In this document: positions 1 through 10,692 of the stretch, in pieces | Layout of the letters: the number at the start of each line of letters is the position of its first letter | Numbering within the stretch: the first letter of the stretch is position 1 | Assembly: GCF_024166365.1 (NCBI RefSeq) | Contig: NC_064841.1 | Coordinates: 29,690,001 to 29,754,000 of the forward strand | Source of the DNA: Elephas maximus indicus | Lineage: Eukaryota > Chordata > Mammalia > Proboscidea > Elephantidae | DNA length: 64,000 bases | Direction of reading: 5' to 3' | Position numbers and translations under genes: made by a program | The notes under the pieces: model-generated | The model's database searches: none | The model's input: the letters and a program-made list of their open reading frames with translations, nothing else | What the model was told of the DNA's origin: nothing

Positions 1-170
1 AACCAAACCAAACCAAACCCAGTGCCGTCGAGTCGATTCTGACTCATAGCGACCCTACAGGACAGAGTAGAACTGCCCCATAGAGTTTCCAAGGAGCGCC
101 TGGCGAATTTGAACTGCCAACCCTTTGGTTAGCAGCTGTAGCACGTATCCACTACGCCACCAGGGTTTCC
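1..170 (-). repeat. AfroSINE (tRNA-derived SINE), minus orientation
   Basis: Read on the minus strand this is a nearly complete SINE. It has a tRNA-like head (GGAAACCCTGGTGGCGTAGTGG, with an A-box-like TGGCGTAGTGG), a degraded B-box region, a middle part with GGCAGTTCTACTCTGTCC and a 3' part shared with RTE LINEs (ATGAGTCAGAATCGACTCGA). It ends in a short (GGTTT)n tail, seen on the + strand as AACCA repeats at the window start. The element may begin before the window. Confidence 0.9.
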
Positions 171-540
171 TTTTTAGCTCTAGCCCACAAATTTGATATA
201 TTTTTCTTATCACTTAATTTGATATATTTTCTATTTTCCATATGGATTACTCACAAATGTATTGTTTAATTTCTAAATATTTATAGTTATTTAAAATATA
301 TCTTGTTGATTGCTAATTCAATTCCATGTAGATCATAAAACATTCTTTGAAAACTGGTCTAGCATATCTTGGAGAAAAATCCATATGTAGCTGAACTGAA
401 TGTGTATTCTGCAGTTTTGGGGTTCAGTGCTCTATAAAGATCAATTAGGTCAAACTGATTGATAGTCTTGCCAATAAATTAAGATAATACCATATTCTTA
501 ATTATATTGTGTCTATTATTCCATTCCATAAATTACTGAA
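171..540. other. AT-rich non-coding stretch, nothing recognised
   Basis: No open frame of note, no recognisable repeat and no RNA gene. Composition is AT-rich, as in ordinary intergenic DNA. Confidence 0.5.
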
Positions 541-950
541 AGGGGTTGTCGTGGGTTGAACTGTGATCCCCCCAAAATTTATGTTGAAATCCTAACCCCT
601 GATGCCTGTAAACATAACTCTACTTAGAAATTGGGTCTTAATATGACCCAATTAATATGAGGTCATACCTGAGTATGGTGGGTCCTAATCCAATCTTAGA
701 GGTGTCCTATAAAAGAGGAGAAGAGACACAGAAACAGAGAGAAGATGGCAACGTGATGACAGAGTTATGCTGCAGCTGCAAGCCAAGGAACACCTGGGGC
801 TACCAGAAGCTGAGAAAGACAAGAAAGAATTTTCCTCTAGAGTCTTCCCTTAGAGAGAACATGGTCTTGCCAACACCCTGGATTTGGACTATTACCCTGG
901 AGAACTGCAAGACATTATCTTGCAAATGTGGGTATTAAGAATTGGTTAGA
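541..950 (+). repeat. Old LTR of MaLR/ERVL type (family name uncertain)
   Basis: I recognise a mammal-wide LTR-like repeat. It has the segment beginning GGGTTGAACTGTGATCCCCC, a TATA-like CCTATAAAAGAGGAG near 706-720, and then the typical run of GAGACACAGAAACAGAGAGA, a CAGCTGCAAGCCAAGGAA segment and a CTGGAGAACTGCAAGA end. The classification is from memory of the consensus. The MLT/MST group is my best guess, and only the interspersed-repeat nature is secure. Confidence 0.5.
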
Positions 951-1593
951 ACCAAGATAGGGTAGAAAACAATGACATATTCCAAGTTCACATTACAAAA
1001 GCAGAACGTAGAGGTCTATGGTATATGCAGTGGTGAAATAGCTCAATAAATTATCTGCTGGGCTGCATGCCATTGAAAATAAGCTATAGTTGAGGCAAAC
1101 TGGTAGCTACTGCTAGGAACAATTTAAAGAATTTAAAGGATAAGAAGAGTCTTAGAACTTTCAGAGTGGAACAGCTGTTTGAGACAGCATTTGGATCAAA
1201 CCAAGAAAAAAAAAATTTAATAAAAGGCTTAGATTTGCCTTGAACCAAACTTAAGAATTTGAGTCTGTGCATTGCTGGATTCACAAATCTCATTTGTAAA
1301 CATTGGGTAAAAAAAAAAATTGGGTAAGTGATAGGGAAATACCCTAGCAAAGAGAATGGGGATATCTGAGAAGTTAGAACTTGAAGTACCCCAAACCTCT
1401 GTTGTGGCTGTGTGCTGCTGAGTCGATCCCACCTTGTAGCAACCCCATAAATCCTCTGAAAACTCTATCTGCAGGATACACCTTGCCAGGAAAGTTTCTG
1501 CTGTCTCAAGAAGCTATTTCTTCCTTGCCTTAGAAATCTGTCACTCTCTTGCAGGCAGAAAGGAGTCCTGGTGGTGCAGTGATAAGCCTTGGG
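951..1593. other. Non-coding stretch with two small SINE fragments
   Basis: Mostly unrecognised sequence. A diverged minus-strand SINE 3' fragment is visible near 1401-1455 (GCTGAGTCGATCCCACCTTG, then AGCAACCCCATA). A short plus-strand SINE head lies at 1562-1590 (GGAGTCCTGGTGGTGCAGTG) directly before the start of an L1. No gene was found. Confidence 0.45.
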
Positions 1594-1989
1594 AGGGGCG
1601 GTCCAAGATGGCAACATTCCTCTTACAACAAAGATCTGAGAAAACAAGTGAATCAGATACAGAGGACAACTTGGAAACCCTAAACATCAAAGGCAAGGCT
1701 GAACAATCGGACTGAGTGTCAAAAGGACGAAGAGTCTGTACAAAACAGCAGACATGGTAAATTATAGATTGCTGGCACCCTGCCAGCTGAACCTGCATGG
1801 CACAGCCACACCAAGACAAAGCAAGCAGCATTCCTAGCTGAAGCCCCCACTGCCTGGTATAGCCAAGCAAGAGCAGCTCTGCACCCACATCCAGAGTCAA
1901 ACAGGAGTGTTCCCCACCCTGGAAAGTTTAGGTGCACTCACCTCACCCACCGTGTTCTTCTCAGCCCATTGTGATGGAGGCCTGCAAGC

Positions 1990-2660
1990 TCATGGTGCCC
2001 CCTGCTCTCCTCAACCATCTCCCTCCGCATGCGATTATGGTCTGGCAGCATCCAGCCATCCACCACCACCCTGTCCCCTGAGCTGGGGGCCACTCGTGTC
2101 AAGGACCAGTGAACCTGAACCAGTGGCACCCATCTCTCCGCCCAGCCACCAGCACCAGGGACCCATGGAACATCTGGCACCCACATCTCTGCCCAGTCAC
2201 CCACGCGGAAAGCCCACGAACAGGCAGGACCCCCTCATGCACCCACCCACCCACCCACACTGGGGGCCTGGGAACCAGCAGTGCCTGCTTCTAAGCCCAG
2301 TACCTGAGCTGGGGCCTGCAGATCAGTGGCATCTGCTTCTCTGCCTGGCTACCAGCACCAGAGACCAGCGGTGCCCCCATTCCACTCAGCCAACTGCTCC
2401 AGGGGCCAGATGACTGGTGGCACCCACTCCACACTCAGCTGGTACGGACTGGGGGCCCACAAACCAGCAGCAAATGCTGCTCTGCCCAGCCACTGGTGCC
2501 AGGAGCCCATGAACTGGAGGCACCCTGTTCTTGCACCCAGCCACCCTCACTGAGGGTCTGTAGACCAGCAGCACCTCCTATTCCCTCCAGTCACCTGCAG
2601 TGGGGTCCAAAGACTCGTGGCATATCATGCTCTAGCAAACAGGGGCATACTCTCCTAGAG
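1990..2660 (+). repeat. Imperfect ~48-50 bp tandem units in L1 5' UTR
   Basis: By eye this stretch divides into about a dozen degenerate units. Each follows a pattern like CAGCCACCAGCACCAGGG, then CCCATGAACCAG, then TGGCACCC and TCTGCC. Clear units start near 2142, 2347, 2400, 2480 and 2540. They lie in the presumed promoter part of the L1. The units are diverged and the exact count needs an alignment. Confidence 0.6.
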
Positions 2661-3229
2661 GGCATCTGCAGACTTGCAGCACTCCCCCGCCTCACTCCCT
2701 GCACTGCCCCCTCCCCATGCAACCCAAGGCTTCTGCCTACTCCGATCACCCCCATGCAGTCCTGCCCACCCAGGACCATCAGTGAGAGTTTCCATACCAT
2801 CCACTCAGTGACTGACAACCTGGGCACTCTTGCCCTGACCACTCAGTAACCATCAGCGTGCACGCACAACATCCAATACAGCAACTCGTGAGAAGGCTCC
2901 CTGCACCCACACCCAGGTGACCAACTGGACAGACACACCACCTCACCAGCAACTCCAGCTACATCCTCAGCCACCCCACAATACCAGCAAACAGATACCC
3001 ATGCTCACATAGTCTCTAGCCCAACCACCTGGAGACAGGTGGTGAGAGCTCCAGCTCATTCAGACTAGTGACCAGAGTAGCACGCATGCCCTGCCTACTC
3101 GGATGTATCAAAATAAAACAAAACAAAAAATCAGGATGCAGCAAACATATAATAAATAAGTAAATATAATAACACCATAATACCTTGGAGACAAAAGACA
3201 ATATCGAATCACATAAAGAAGCAGGACAA

Positions 3230-4240
3230 GATGGCTCCAGCAAGTGACCAAAATAAAGAACCAGAAAATGTTCTGGAGGAAGACACAAACAAGCAAACAC
3301 ACACAAAGCAACAGAAGAATATAGGAAAGCAATACAAGAACAAAATGACAACATAAATAGACAATTAGAAAACATCCAAGCAGCAACCATAAATGCAAAA
3401 GATTAACAATAAAATTTCAGAAATAGACAACTCAACAGAAGGGCACAGGGGTAGAACTGAATCAATGGAAGACAGAATCAGCGACATAAAGGACAGATCC
3501 CTTGACAACAATTTGTTTGAGGAAAAATCAGAAGAAAGAATGAAGAAAAATGAAGAAAGCCTAAGAATTATGTGGGACACTATCAAGAGGAAAATTTACA
3601 CATGATTGGAAATTCCAGAACAGGAGGAGGTAAAAATACACACACACACCCAGAGAGAATTGTCGAAGATTTGCTGGCAGAAAACTTCCCAAATATCATG
3701 AATGATGAGAAAATATCTATCCAAGGGGCTCAATGAACCCCATACATGTTAGATGACAAAAGAAGGGCACCAAGACATATCATAATCAAACTTGCCAAAA
3801 CCAAAGACAAAGAAAGAATCCTGAGAGCAGCTGGGGAAAAGTGAAAAGTCACCTACACAGGAGAACCAATAAGACTAAGCTCTGATTACTCGGCAGACAC
3901 TATACAGGCAAGAAGTCAATCAGATGATATACATAAATCCTTGAAAAAAAATTGCCAATCAAGAATTATATATCCAGCAAAATTGCATCTCAAATATAAT
4001 GGGAAATTAGGATATTACCAGATAGAATTTAAGGGAATCTGTAAAAACCAGACCAAGCCTACAAGAAATATTAAGGGAGTCCTTCAGACAACAACCTGAG
4101 ATTAGGACATAGGACAACATCATCCAGATACCAACCCAGACAAATAATTCTCAAAATAAAACTAAAAGACTGAAAACAAGGAACCACGCAATATCAAAAC
4201 AAAAAGGAGGAATAAACGTGTAGTTATAGAACTATCATAT
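3230..4240 (+). pseudogene. L1 ORF1 remnant (RNA-binding protein), broken
   Basis: This region corresponds to the L1 ORF1 protein, an RNA-binding chaperone with a coiled coil followed by RRM and C-terminal domains. A readable piece at 3393-3605 gives coiled-coil residues such as KINNKISEIDNSTEGHR. Further downstream, in other frames, is the family-conserved segment around AENFPNIMNDEKISIQGAQ (3680-3735), and then the segment leading to TYTGEPIRLSSDYSADT (3850-3902). Stops and frameshifts separate the pieces, so no full protein can be made. Confidence 0.75.
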
Positions 4241-4712
4241 GGACAGGAAGTCAAGGCAATATCAAGAAATAAAAGACTCCTTTAAACTGAAAAAGATAAA
4301 GTTAAATTTCAAGGTAACCACAAAGAAAGTTAACAAACCTACTCAGCAAAATAAAAAGGAAGACAAACATAAAGGTTCAGTAAACACAAAATCAACAATG
4401 AACGAAATGAAAAGAAAATCCACAAATAAAAAGAACTCAGCACAAAAAATTAAGCGGAAGAAACCATCGACACCACAAAAAAAAAAAAAGCGCACAACAA
4501 AATGACTGCAGTAAACTCAAACTTATCAATAATCACACTGAAATGTAAATAGATTAAACGTACCAGTAAAGAGACAGACAGTGGCAGAATGCATAAAAAG
4601 ACACAACTCATATCAATATGCTGTCTACAAGTGACACACCTTAGACACGAAGACATAAATATACTAAAGCTCAAAGGATGGAAAAAAATATTATCAAATA
4701 AACAATAACCAA

Positions 4713-4790
4713 GATTTACAGCCTTGGAAACTGTATGGGGCAGTTCTATCTGTCCTATATGGTCGCTTTGAGTTGGAATTGACTCAATGA
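4713..4790 (+). repeat. AfroSINE 3' fragment
   Basis: It contains GATTTACAGCCTTGGAAACT, GGGGCAGTTCTATCTGTCC and GAGTTGGAATTGACTCAATG, the middle and tail of the SINE, and is followed by a T-rich run. The tRNA head is absent. Confidence 0.8.
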
Positions 4791-5618
4791 CTCTTTTTTT
4801 TTTTTTTAGGTATAAGGTAATAATTCTGTTTATGCACCACTCTTCATTGTTATTTAGGCAGAAATCTAATCCCAATTTGCAGGCTGGGAGTAGAATGCAA
4901 AATTAAACTACTTGGAAGTCAAAATTTAGCGACAAAAAGAATTACAGGGATTTGTTGATTTATATAGCCAAAAACATTGAAATTATTTGTGGAAATGGAG
5001 GGTGCTCAACCATACAGCACAGATCAAAATTAAATCAAGCTTATTTTGCTAATATAAGTATATGTATTGTTTGCGCAGCTAAGTGAGATCATTTGCTGGT
5101 TTGGTTAATGCTATTCTGAATCCAATGTTCTTTTATTAAAAAAAAATACACATGATAGGAATTTACTGACATGATATAAAGGTAGAAATAAGACCACTGG
5201 AACAAGATAAGTCATCAAGGAGTGGGCAGGAAACAAAAGCTAGAGCAACTGGAATTCCATCTTCCAGAGCTTTGATTCTTGGACTCTCTCTACCGACATT
5301 TAGAGGTTGTTCATTCTAATGGTTCCTGTCCTTTCAGGCTTCCCTTCAAAGCTGGAGCTCTTCCATGTCATTCCTCTAAACTTGCTTTTTGCTGAAGTTG
5401 GTAGCAGGTGGTTTCTGTTGCTTGCAACTGAGGAATCTTAAATACAATGCTCTTTCTCACTCTCCTTTGGGCATTTCTTAGATGTCCCAGACTCTCCTCT
5501 TCTCCATGGTGAATACTCACCCCAAAAGATTTCATCCACTCCAATGACTTCAATCATCATCTACATACTGATGATTCACAAACGTATATCTCTGTTTCAC
5601 ATAGATCTCTCTTCTACT
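4791..5618. other. Non-coding stretch, nothing recognised
   Basis: AT-rich with a poly-T run at its start. No gene, RNA or confident repeat was seen. Confidence 0.45.
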
Positions 5619-5828
5619 CAAACCAAAACAAAACCCACTGCTGTCAAGTCAATTCCAACTCACAGCAACCCTATAGGTCAGAGTGGAACTGCCCCATAGG
5701 GTTTCCAAGGCTGTACTCTTTACAGAAGCAGACTGCCCATCTTTCTCCCATGGAGCCGCTGGTGGGTTCCAACCACCAACCTTTTGGTTAACAGCCAAAT
5801 ACTTTAACCACTATGCCATCAGGGCTCC
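5619..5828 (-). repeat. AfroSINE, long variant with extra middle module
   Basis: On the minus strand it reads as a tRNA-like head, a module containing GGGCAGTCTGCTTCTGTAAA, then the GGGGCAGTTCCACTCTGACC segment and the tail ending near AAACCAAAACAAAACCC on the + strand. The extra module separates it from the short form at 1-170 and matches the forms at 15130, 20703 and 63742. Confidence 0.85.
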
Positions 5829-6490
5829 TTCAGTCTGCCCAAAAGTGAGCTCAACTATCCTTAGAAATTTCCTCCTTCTCCTATATTTTCAATTAATGCT
5901 ACCAACATCCTCCCAATTTTTCATACCACAAGCCAGCGAGTCTTAATTTGACTCTCTTCTTTTTCACACTATGTACCTCCCCATTTTGACCCCCAACAGT
6001 CAATAAATTATGATGTTCTTTCCATCTTCCCTCACAACTCCCTTGAAACTGTCTTCTCCGTATTCTGTATTTTCATAGTCACTACTTTTGTTGAGGACAA
6101 AGTTATTTCTTCCCATCTGGTTTCCTGCTTCTAGTATTTTCTCCCCCTAAAAAATTTCTCCATATTGCAGCCAGAATAGTCTTTTTTTTTAAAAAAAAAA
6201 AAGTTCTTGTCATTTTCTCATATATTCTGTTTCAGTATTTCTCCAACTCCCTTGGGAAGGAATCCACATTCACCCATCTCTCGTTACAGTACATACCAGT
6301 CAGCCACACTAAACCATCTGTAGTCCAAGATGAAGCCATGATTCTGTCACCTATAGGCCTGTACACCCCCAAGCCCTTTGCCTAAAATGCCTTTTCCAAC
6401 CCCCCTCCCCACTGTTAACTTCTACTCATCCTTCGGATCTCAATTTAGATATCACCCTCCTAAGATAAGCAGTCTCTGAATCTCCTACAC
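5829..6490. other. Non-coding stretch, pyrimidine-rich, nothing recognised
   Basis: Pyrimidine-rich intergenic sequence with a T/A homopolymer junction near 6182-6203. Open frames are short and show no family resemblance. Confidence 0.45.
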
Positions 6491-6812
6491 CCATGAAGTC
6501 CAATATGATAGATAGCTACCAGCCATACGCAGGTATCGAGCACCTGAAATGTAGCTTCTCTGAATTCAGATGTACCTTAAGAGTAAAATACACACCAGAT
6601 TTTGAAGGCTTAGTAAGGACACAAGAATGTAAAATATCTCATTAATAATCGTTGTATTTGTTACATCTGAATTTTTTTTATATATTGGGTTAAATCAAAT
6701 ATATTACTGAAATTAACTGCATCGTTTCTTTTTACATTTTTATGTGGCTACAAGAAAATTTTAAATTATACATGGATTGCATTATATATCAATTGAACAA
6801 TGCCTAGACTAG
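6491..6812 (+). repeat. Old non-autonomous DNA transposon-like repeat
   Basis: It starts with GTCCAATATGATAGATAGCT and a GAGCACCTGAAATGTAGCTT segment. It continues through an AT-rich middle (TATATTGGGTTAAATCAAAT) and ends with ATTGCATTATATATCAATTG and then AACAATGCC. This order matches, in memory, a mammal-wide MER-type DNA transposon fossil flanked by GTCCAAT-like termini. I cannot name the family with confidence. Confidence 0.5.
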
Positions 6813-7039
6813 ATGAGGAGTCCCTTGTTTCAGTGCTCTGTAGGTAGTTCTTTAGCAGCATTTATTACACCTGCTAAAATTGCTAGTTTGTCTCCTGTGC
6901 TAGACTGCAAGCACCTTATGGACCAGAGACTGCCTTGGTCAACATAGTAATTCCAGAGCCAAAGATGCTAAAATAAATACTGTTGACTGAACAAAGCCTG
7001 ATCTTTTGATTCCAAATCCAAATCCTATGTGAATGCAGT

Positions 7040-7178
7040 ATACGGTGGTGATTAGCAGTGACTATGAAATCTAAATGCCTAGATTTTAATCTTGGGCTCT
7101 CCAACTTGCTAGTTTTGTGATTTTTGGCAAGTTACTTAACTTTTTTCTGCCTTTTTACTCAATTAAAAATGGAGATAA
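7040..7178 (+). repeat. MIR (ancient tRNA-derived SINE)
   Basis: The MIR core pattern is visible: GGTGATTAGCAGTGACTATG, the CTTGGGCTCTCCAACTTGC segment, then GGCAAGTTACTTAACTT and AAAAATGGAGATAAA. The downstream L1 inserted at its 3' end and duplicated GAGATAAA. Confidence 0.65.
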
Positions 7179-7180
7179 AG

Positions 7181-9460
7181 CCACCATATCCCTAATACCA
7201 AAACTAGGTAAAGACACCACAAGAAAATTATAGACCTATATCCCTCATGAATGTAGATGCAAAAATCCTCAACAAAATTCTAGCCAACAGAATTCAACAA
7301 CATATCAAAAAAATGATACACCATGACCAAGTAGGATTCATACCAAGTATGCAGGGATGGTTCAACATTAAAAAAACAATTAATGTAATCCACCACATAA
7401 ATAAAACACAAGAATCACATGATTTTATCAATTGATGCAGAAAAAGGCATTTGACAAAGTTCAACACCCATTCATGATAAAAACTCTCAGCAAAATAGGA
7501 ATAGAAGAAAAATTCCTCAACATAGTAAAGGGCATTTACACAAAGCCAATGGCCAACATCACCCTAAATGGAGAGAGCCTGAAAGCATTCCCATTGAGAT
7601 TGTGAACCAGACAGGGATGACCTTTATCACCGCTCTTATTCAGCATTGTGTTGGAGGTCCTAGCCAGAGCAATTAGGCTAGATAAAGAAATAAAGGGCAT
7701 TCAGATTGGCAAGGAAGAAGTAAAAGTATCTGTATTTGCAAATGACATGATCTTATACACAGAAAACCCTAAGGAATCCTCCAGAAAACTACTGAAACTA
7801 ATAGAAGAGTTCAACTGAGTATCGGGATATAAGATAAACATACCAAAATCAGCTGGATTCCTCTACACCAACAAAAAGAACATCGAAGAGGAAATTACCA
7901 AATCAATGCCACTTACAGTGGCCCCCAAGAAGATAAAATACCAAAAAAAAAAAAATACTTAGGAATAAATCTTACCAGAGATGTAAAAGACTTATACAAA
8001 GAAAACTACAGTACACTTCTGCAAGAAACCTAAAGAGACTTACAGAAGTGGAAAAACATATCTTGCTCATGGATAGGAAGACTTAACATTATAAAAATGT
8101 CTATTCTACTAAAAGCCATCTATACATTTAATGCAATTCCAATCCGAATCCCGATGACATCCTTTAATGACATGGAGAAACAAATCGCCAGCTTCATATG
8201 GAAGAGAAAGAGACCCTGGATAAATAAGGCATTACTGAAAAAGAAGAACAAAGTGGGAGGCCTCACGTTACCTGATTTTAGAACCTATTATACCGTCACA
8301 GTTGTCAAAACAGCCTGGTACTGGTACAACAACAGATACATAGGCTAATGGAACAGAATTGAGAATCCAGAAATAAATCCATCCACATATGAGCAGTTGA
8401 TACGTGACAAAGGCCCCAAAACAGTTAAATGGGGAAAATCTTAAAATCTATCTAGTCTTTTTAACAAACGGTGGTGGCATAACTGGATATCCCATCTGCA
8501 AAAAAATGAAACAAGACCCAGACCTCACTCCACGCACAAAAATGAGCTCAAAATGGATCAAAGACCTAAATATAAAATCTAAAACGATAAAGATCATGGA
8601 AGAAAAAATAGGGACAACCCTAGGAGCCCTAATACATGGCATAAACAGTATACAAAACATTATTAAGAATGCAGAAGAAAAACTAGATAACTGGGAGCTC
8701 CTAAAAATCAAACACCTATGCTCATTCAAAGGCTTGACCAAAAGAGTAAAAAGATTACCTACAGACTGGGAAGAAGTTTTTAGCTATGACATTTCCGATC
8801 AGCACCTGATCTCTAAAATCTACGTGATACTGCAAAAACTCAACTACAAAAAGACAAATAAACCTATTTAAAAATGGGCAAAAGATATGAACAGACACTT
8901 CACTAAAGAAGACATTCAGGTAGCTAACAGATACATGAGGAAATGTTCACGATCATTAGCCATTAGACAAATGCAGATCAAAACCACAATGAGATTTCAT
9001 CTCGCTCCAACAAGGTCGGCATTAATCCAAAAAACACAAAATAATAAACGCTGGAGAGGCTGTGGAGAGACTGGAACACTTATACACTGCTGGTGGGAAT
9101 GTCAAATGGTACAACCACTTTGGAAATCGATTTGCTGCTTCCTTAAAAAGCTAGAACTACCACAGAATCCAGCAATTCTACTTCTTGGAATATATCCTAG
9201 AGAAATACGAGCCTTTACATGAACAGATATATGCACACCCATGTTTACTGCAGCACTGTTTACAATAGCAAAAAGATGGAAGCAACCAAGGTGTCCATCA
9301 ACGGACAAATGGATAAATAAATTATGGTATATTCACACAATGGAATGCTACACATCAATAAAGCACAGTGAGGAATCTGTGAAACATTTTATAACATGGA
9401 GGAATCTGGAAGGCATTATGCTGAGTGAAATTAGTTGCAAAAGGACAAATATTGTATAAG
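7181..9460 (+). pseudogene. L1 ORF2 remnant (reverse transcriptase and C-terminal part)
   Basis: ORF2p carries the L1 endonuclease and reverse transcriptase; only the RT core and C-terminal part are here. Recognisable pieces are [17 protein letters not shown] (7247-7435), the region leading to the catalytic motif, [15 protein letters not shown] and [17 protein letters not shown] (8097-8348), and the Cys-rich-side segment with [14 protein letters not shown] (8887-9222). The catalytic FADD box reads FAND at 7735-7746 (TTTGCAAATGAC), so an essential aspartate codon is changed. Several stops and frame changes also occur. Confidence 0.88.
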
Positions 9461-9527
9461 ACCATTATTATAAGAACTTGAGAAATAGTTTAAACTGAGA
9501 AGAAAACATTCTTTTGTGGTTACAAGA

Positions 9528-9557
9528 GGGGGGAGGGAGGGAAGGTGGGAGAGGGGT
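9528..9557 (+). other. G-rich tract in L1 3' UTR, possible G-quadruplex
   Basis: The tract is GGGGGGAGGGAGGGAAGG followed by TGGGAGAGGGG, so more than four G-runs lie within 30 bases. Polypurine G-runs in the L1 3' UTR are a known feature in other mammals. Here similar tracts occur at about 43450 and 48307 in other copies. Confidence 0.6.
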
Positions 9558-10529
9558 ATTCACTAATTAGATAGTAAATAAGAACTACTTTAGGTGAAAG
9601 GAAAGACAACACACAATACAGGGGAGGTCAGCACAACTGGACTCAACCAAAAGCAGCTTCCTGAATAAACTGAATGCTTTGACAGCCAGTGTAACAGGGG
9701 CAGGGTTTTGGGAACCATGGTTTCAGGGGACATCTAGGTCAATTGGCATAATAAAATCTATTAAGAAAACACTCTGCATCCCACTTTGAAGAGTGGCATC
9801 TGGGGTCTTAAACACTAGCAAGCAGCCATCTAAGATGCATCAATGAGTCTCAACCCACCTGGATCAAAGGAGAATGAACACCAAAGACACAAGGTAATTA
9901 TGATCTCAAGAGACAGAAAGGGCCACATGAACCAGAGACTACATCATCCTGAGACCAGAAGAACTAGATGGTGCCCGGCTACAACTGATGACTGCCCTGA
10001 CAGGGAACACAACACAGAACCCCTGAGGGAGCAGGAGAGCAGTGGGATGCAGACCCCAAATTCTCATAAAAAGACCAGACTTAATGGTCCGACTGAGGCT
10101 AGAAGGACCCTGGTGGTCATGGCCCCCAGACCTTCTGTTGGCCCAGGACAAGAAGCATTCCCGAAGCCAACTCTTCAGACAGGGATTGGACTGGACGATG
10201 GGTTGGAGAGGGATGCTGGTGAGGAATGAGCTTCTTGGATCAGGTGGACACTTGAGACTATGTTGGCATCTCCTGCCCGGAAGGGAGAGATAAGAGGGTG
10301 GAGGGGGTTAGAGGCTGGCGAAATGGACACGAAAAGAGAGAGTGGAGGGAGGGAGCATGCTGTCTCATTAGGGGGAGAGTAATTGGGAGTATGTAGCAAG
10401 GTGTATGTAAGTTTTTGTGTGAGAGGCTGAGTGGATTTGTAAGCTTTAAGCACAATAAAAATTATTACTAAAAAAACAGAGATAAAAAAGGAGTAGTTGT
10501 GAATAGTTAACAGAAGGGGGTGTAGACTG

Positions 10530-10692
10530 ACCAGAGAGAGGGACAAGGAAACCTTTTGGAGTGAGGGAAATAATCCGTATCTTGATTACAGTGGTCCTTA
10601 CAGAACTGTTTTCCAAAACTCATAAAACTAAAAACAGTGAATTTTACATTAATCATACTTCAGTAATTCTGAGGTTAAAAAAAAAAAGTAGT
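10530..10692 (+). repeat. Ancient L1 3' end (L1M-like)
   Basis: The piece contains CTTGATTACAGTGGTCCTTA, CCAAAACTCATAAAACTAAA and GTGAATTTTACATTAATCA, and ends in an A run. This matches the 3' end pattern of old mammalian L1M elements as I remember it. Confidence 0.5.

Larger units (their letters stand above)
1594..4712 (+). mobile_element. L1 LINE, 5' half (5' UTR, ORF1 remnant, start of ORF2)
   Basis: The element opens with GGGAGGGGCGGTCCAAGATG, the usual L1 5' start with a YY1-like CCAAGATGG. A GC-rich 5' UTR of about 1.5 kb follows, partly built of tandem units. Next come an adenine-rich ORF1 region (coiled coil, then the conserved RRM/CTD region), a spacer and the first part of ORF2 (endonuclease start, 4500-4712). 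It then stops abruptly; the RT domain and 3' UTR are missing. Frameshifts and stops break every frame, so it is inactive. It is one of three copies in the window that keep the 5' UTR. Confidence 0.88.
7180..10478 (+). mobile_element. L1 LINE, 5'-truncated (RT part of ORF2 to 3' UTR)
   Basis: It starts inside the reverse-transcriptase domain of ORF2 and runs through the C-terminal domain and 3' UTR to an A-rich tail after CACAATAAAAATTATT. An 8-bp direct repeat GAGATAAA lies at 7172-7179 and 10479-10486, fitting a target site duplication made by target-primed reverse transcription into a MIR. The 3' UTR contains CCCCTGAGGGAGCAGGAGAG, a signature shared with the inserts at 50075 and 60191. Confidence 0.92.

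Noticed and set aside
1907..2849. Proline/histidine-rich frames of 117-168 residues
   Set aside because: They lie in the tandem-unit 5' UTR of an L1. The repeated composition comes from the DNA repeats, and none aligns with L1 ORF1 or any known protein.
4239..4505. Lysine-rich 88-residue frame
   Set aside because: It lies in the adenine-rich ORF1-ORF2 spacer of an L1; similar frames occur at 44432-44710. It is a composition effect.
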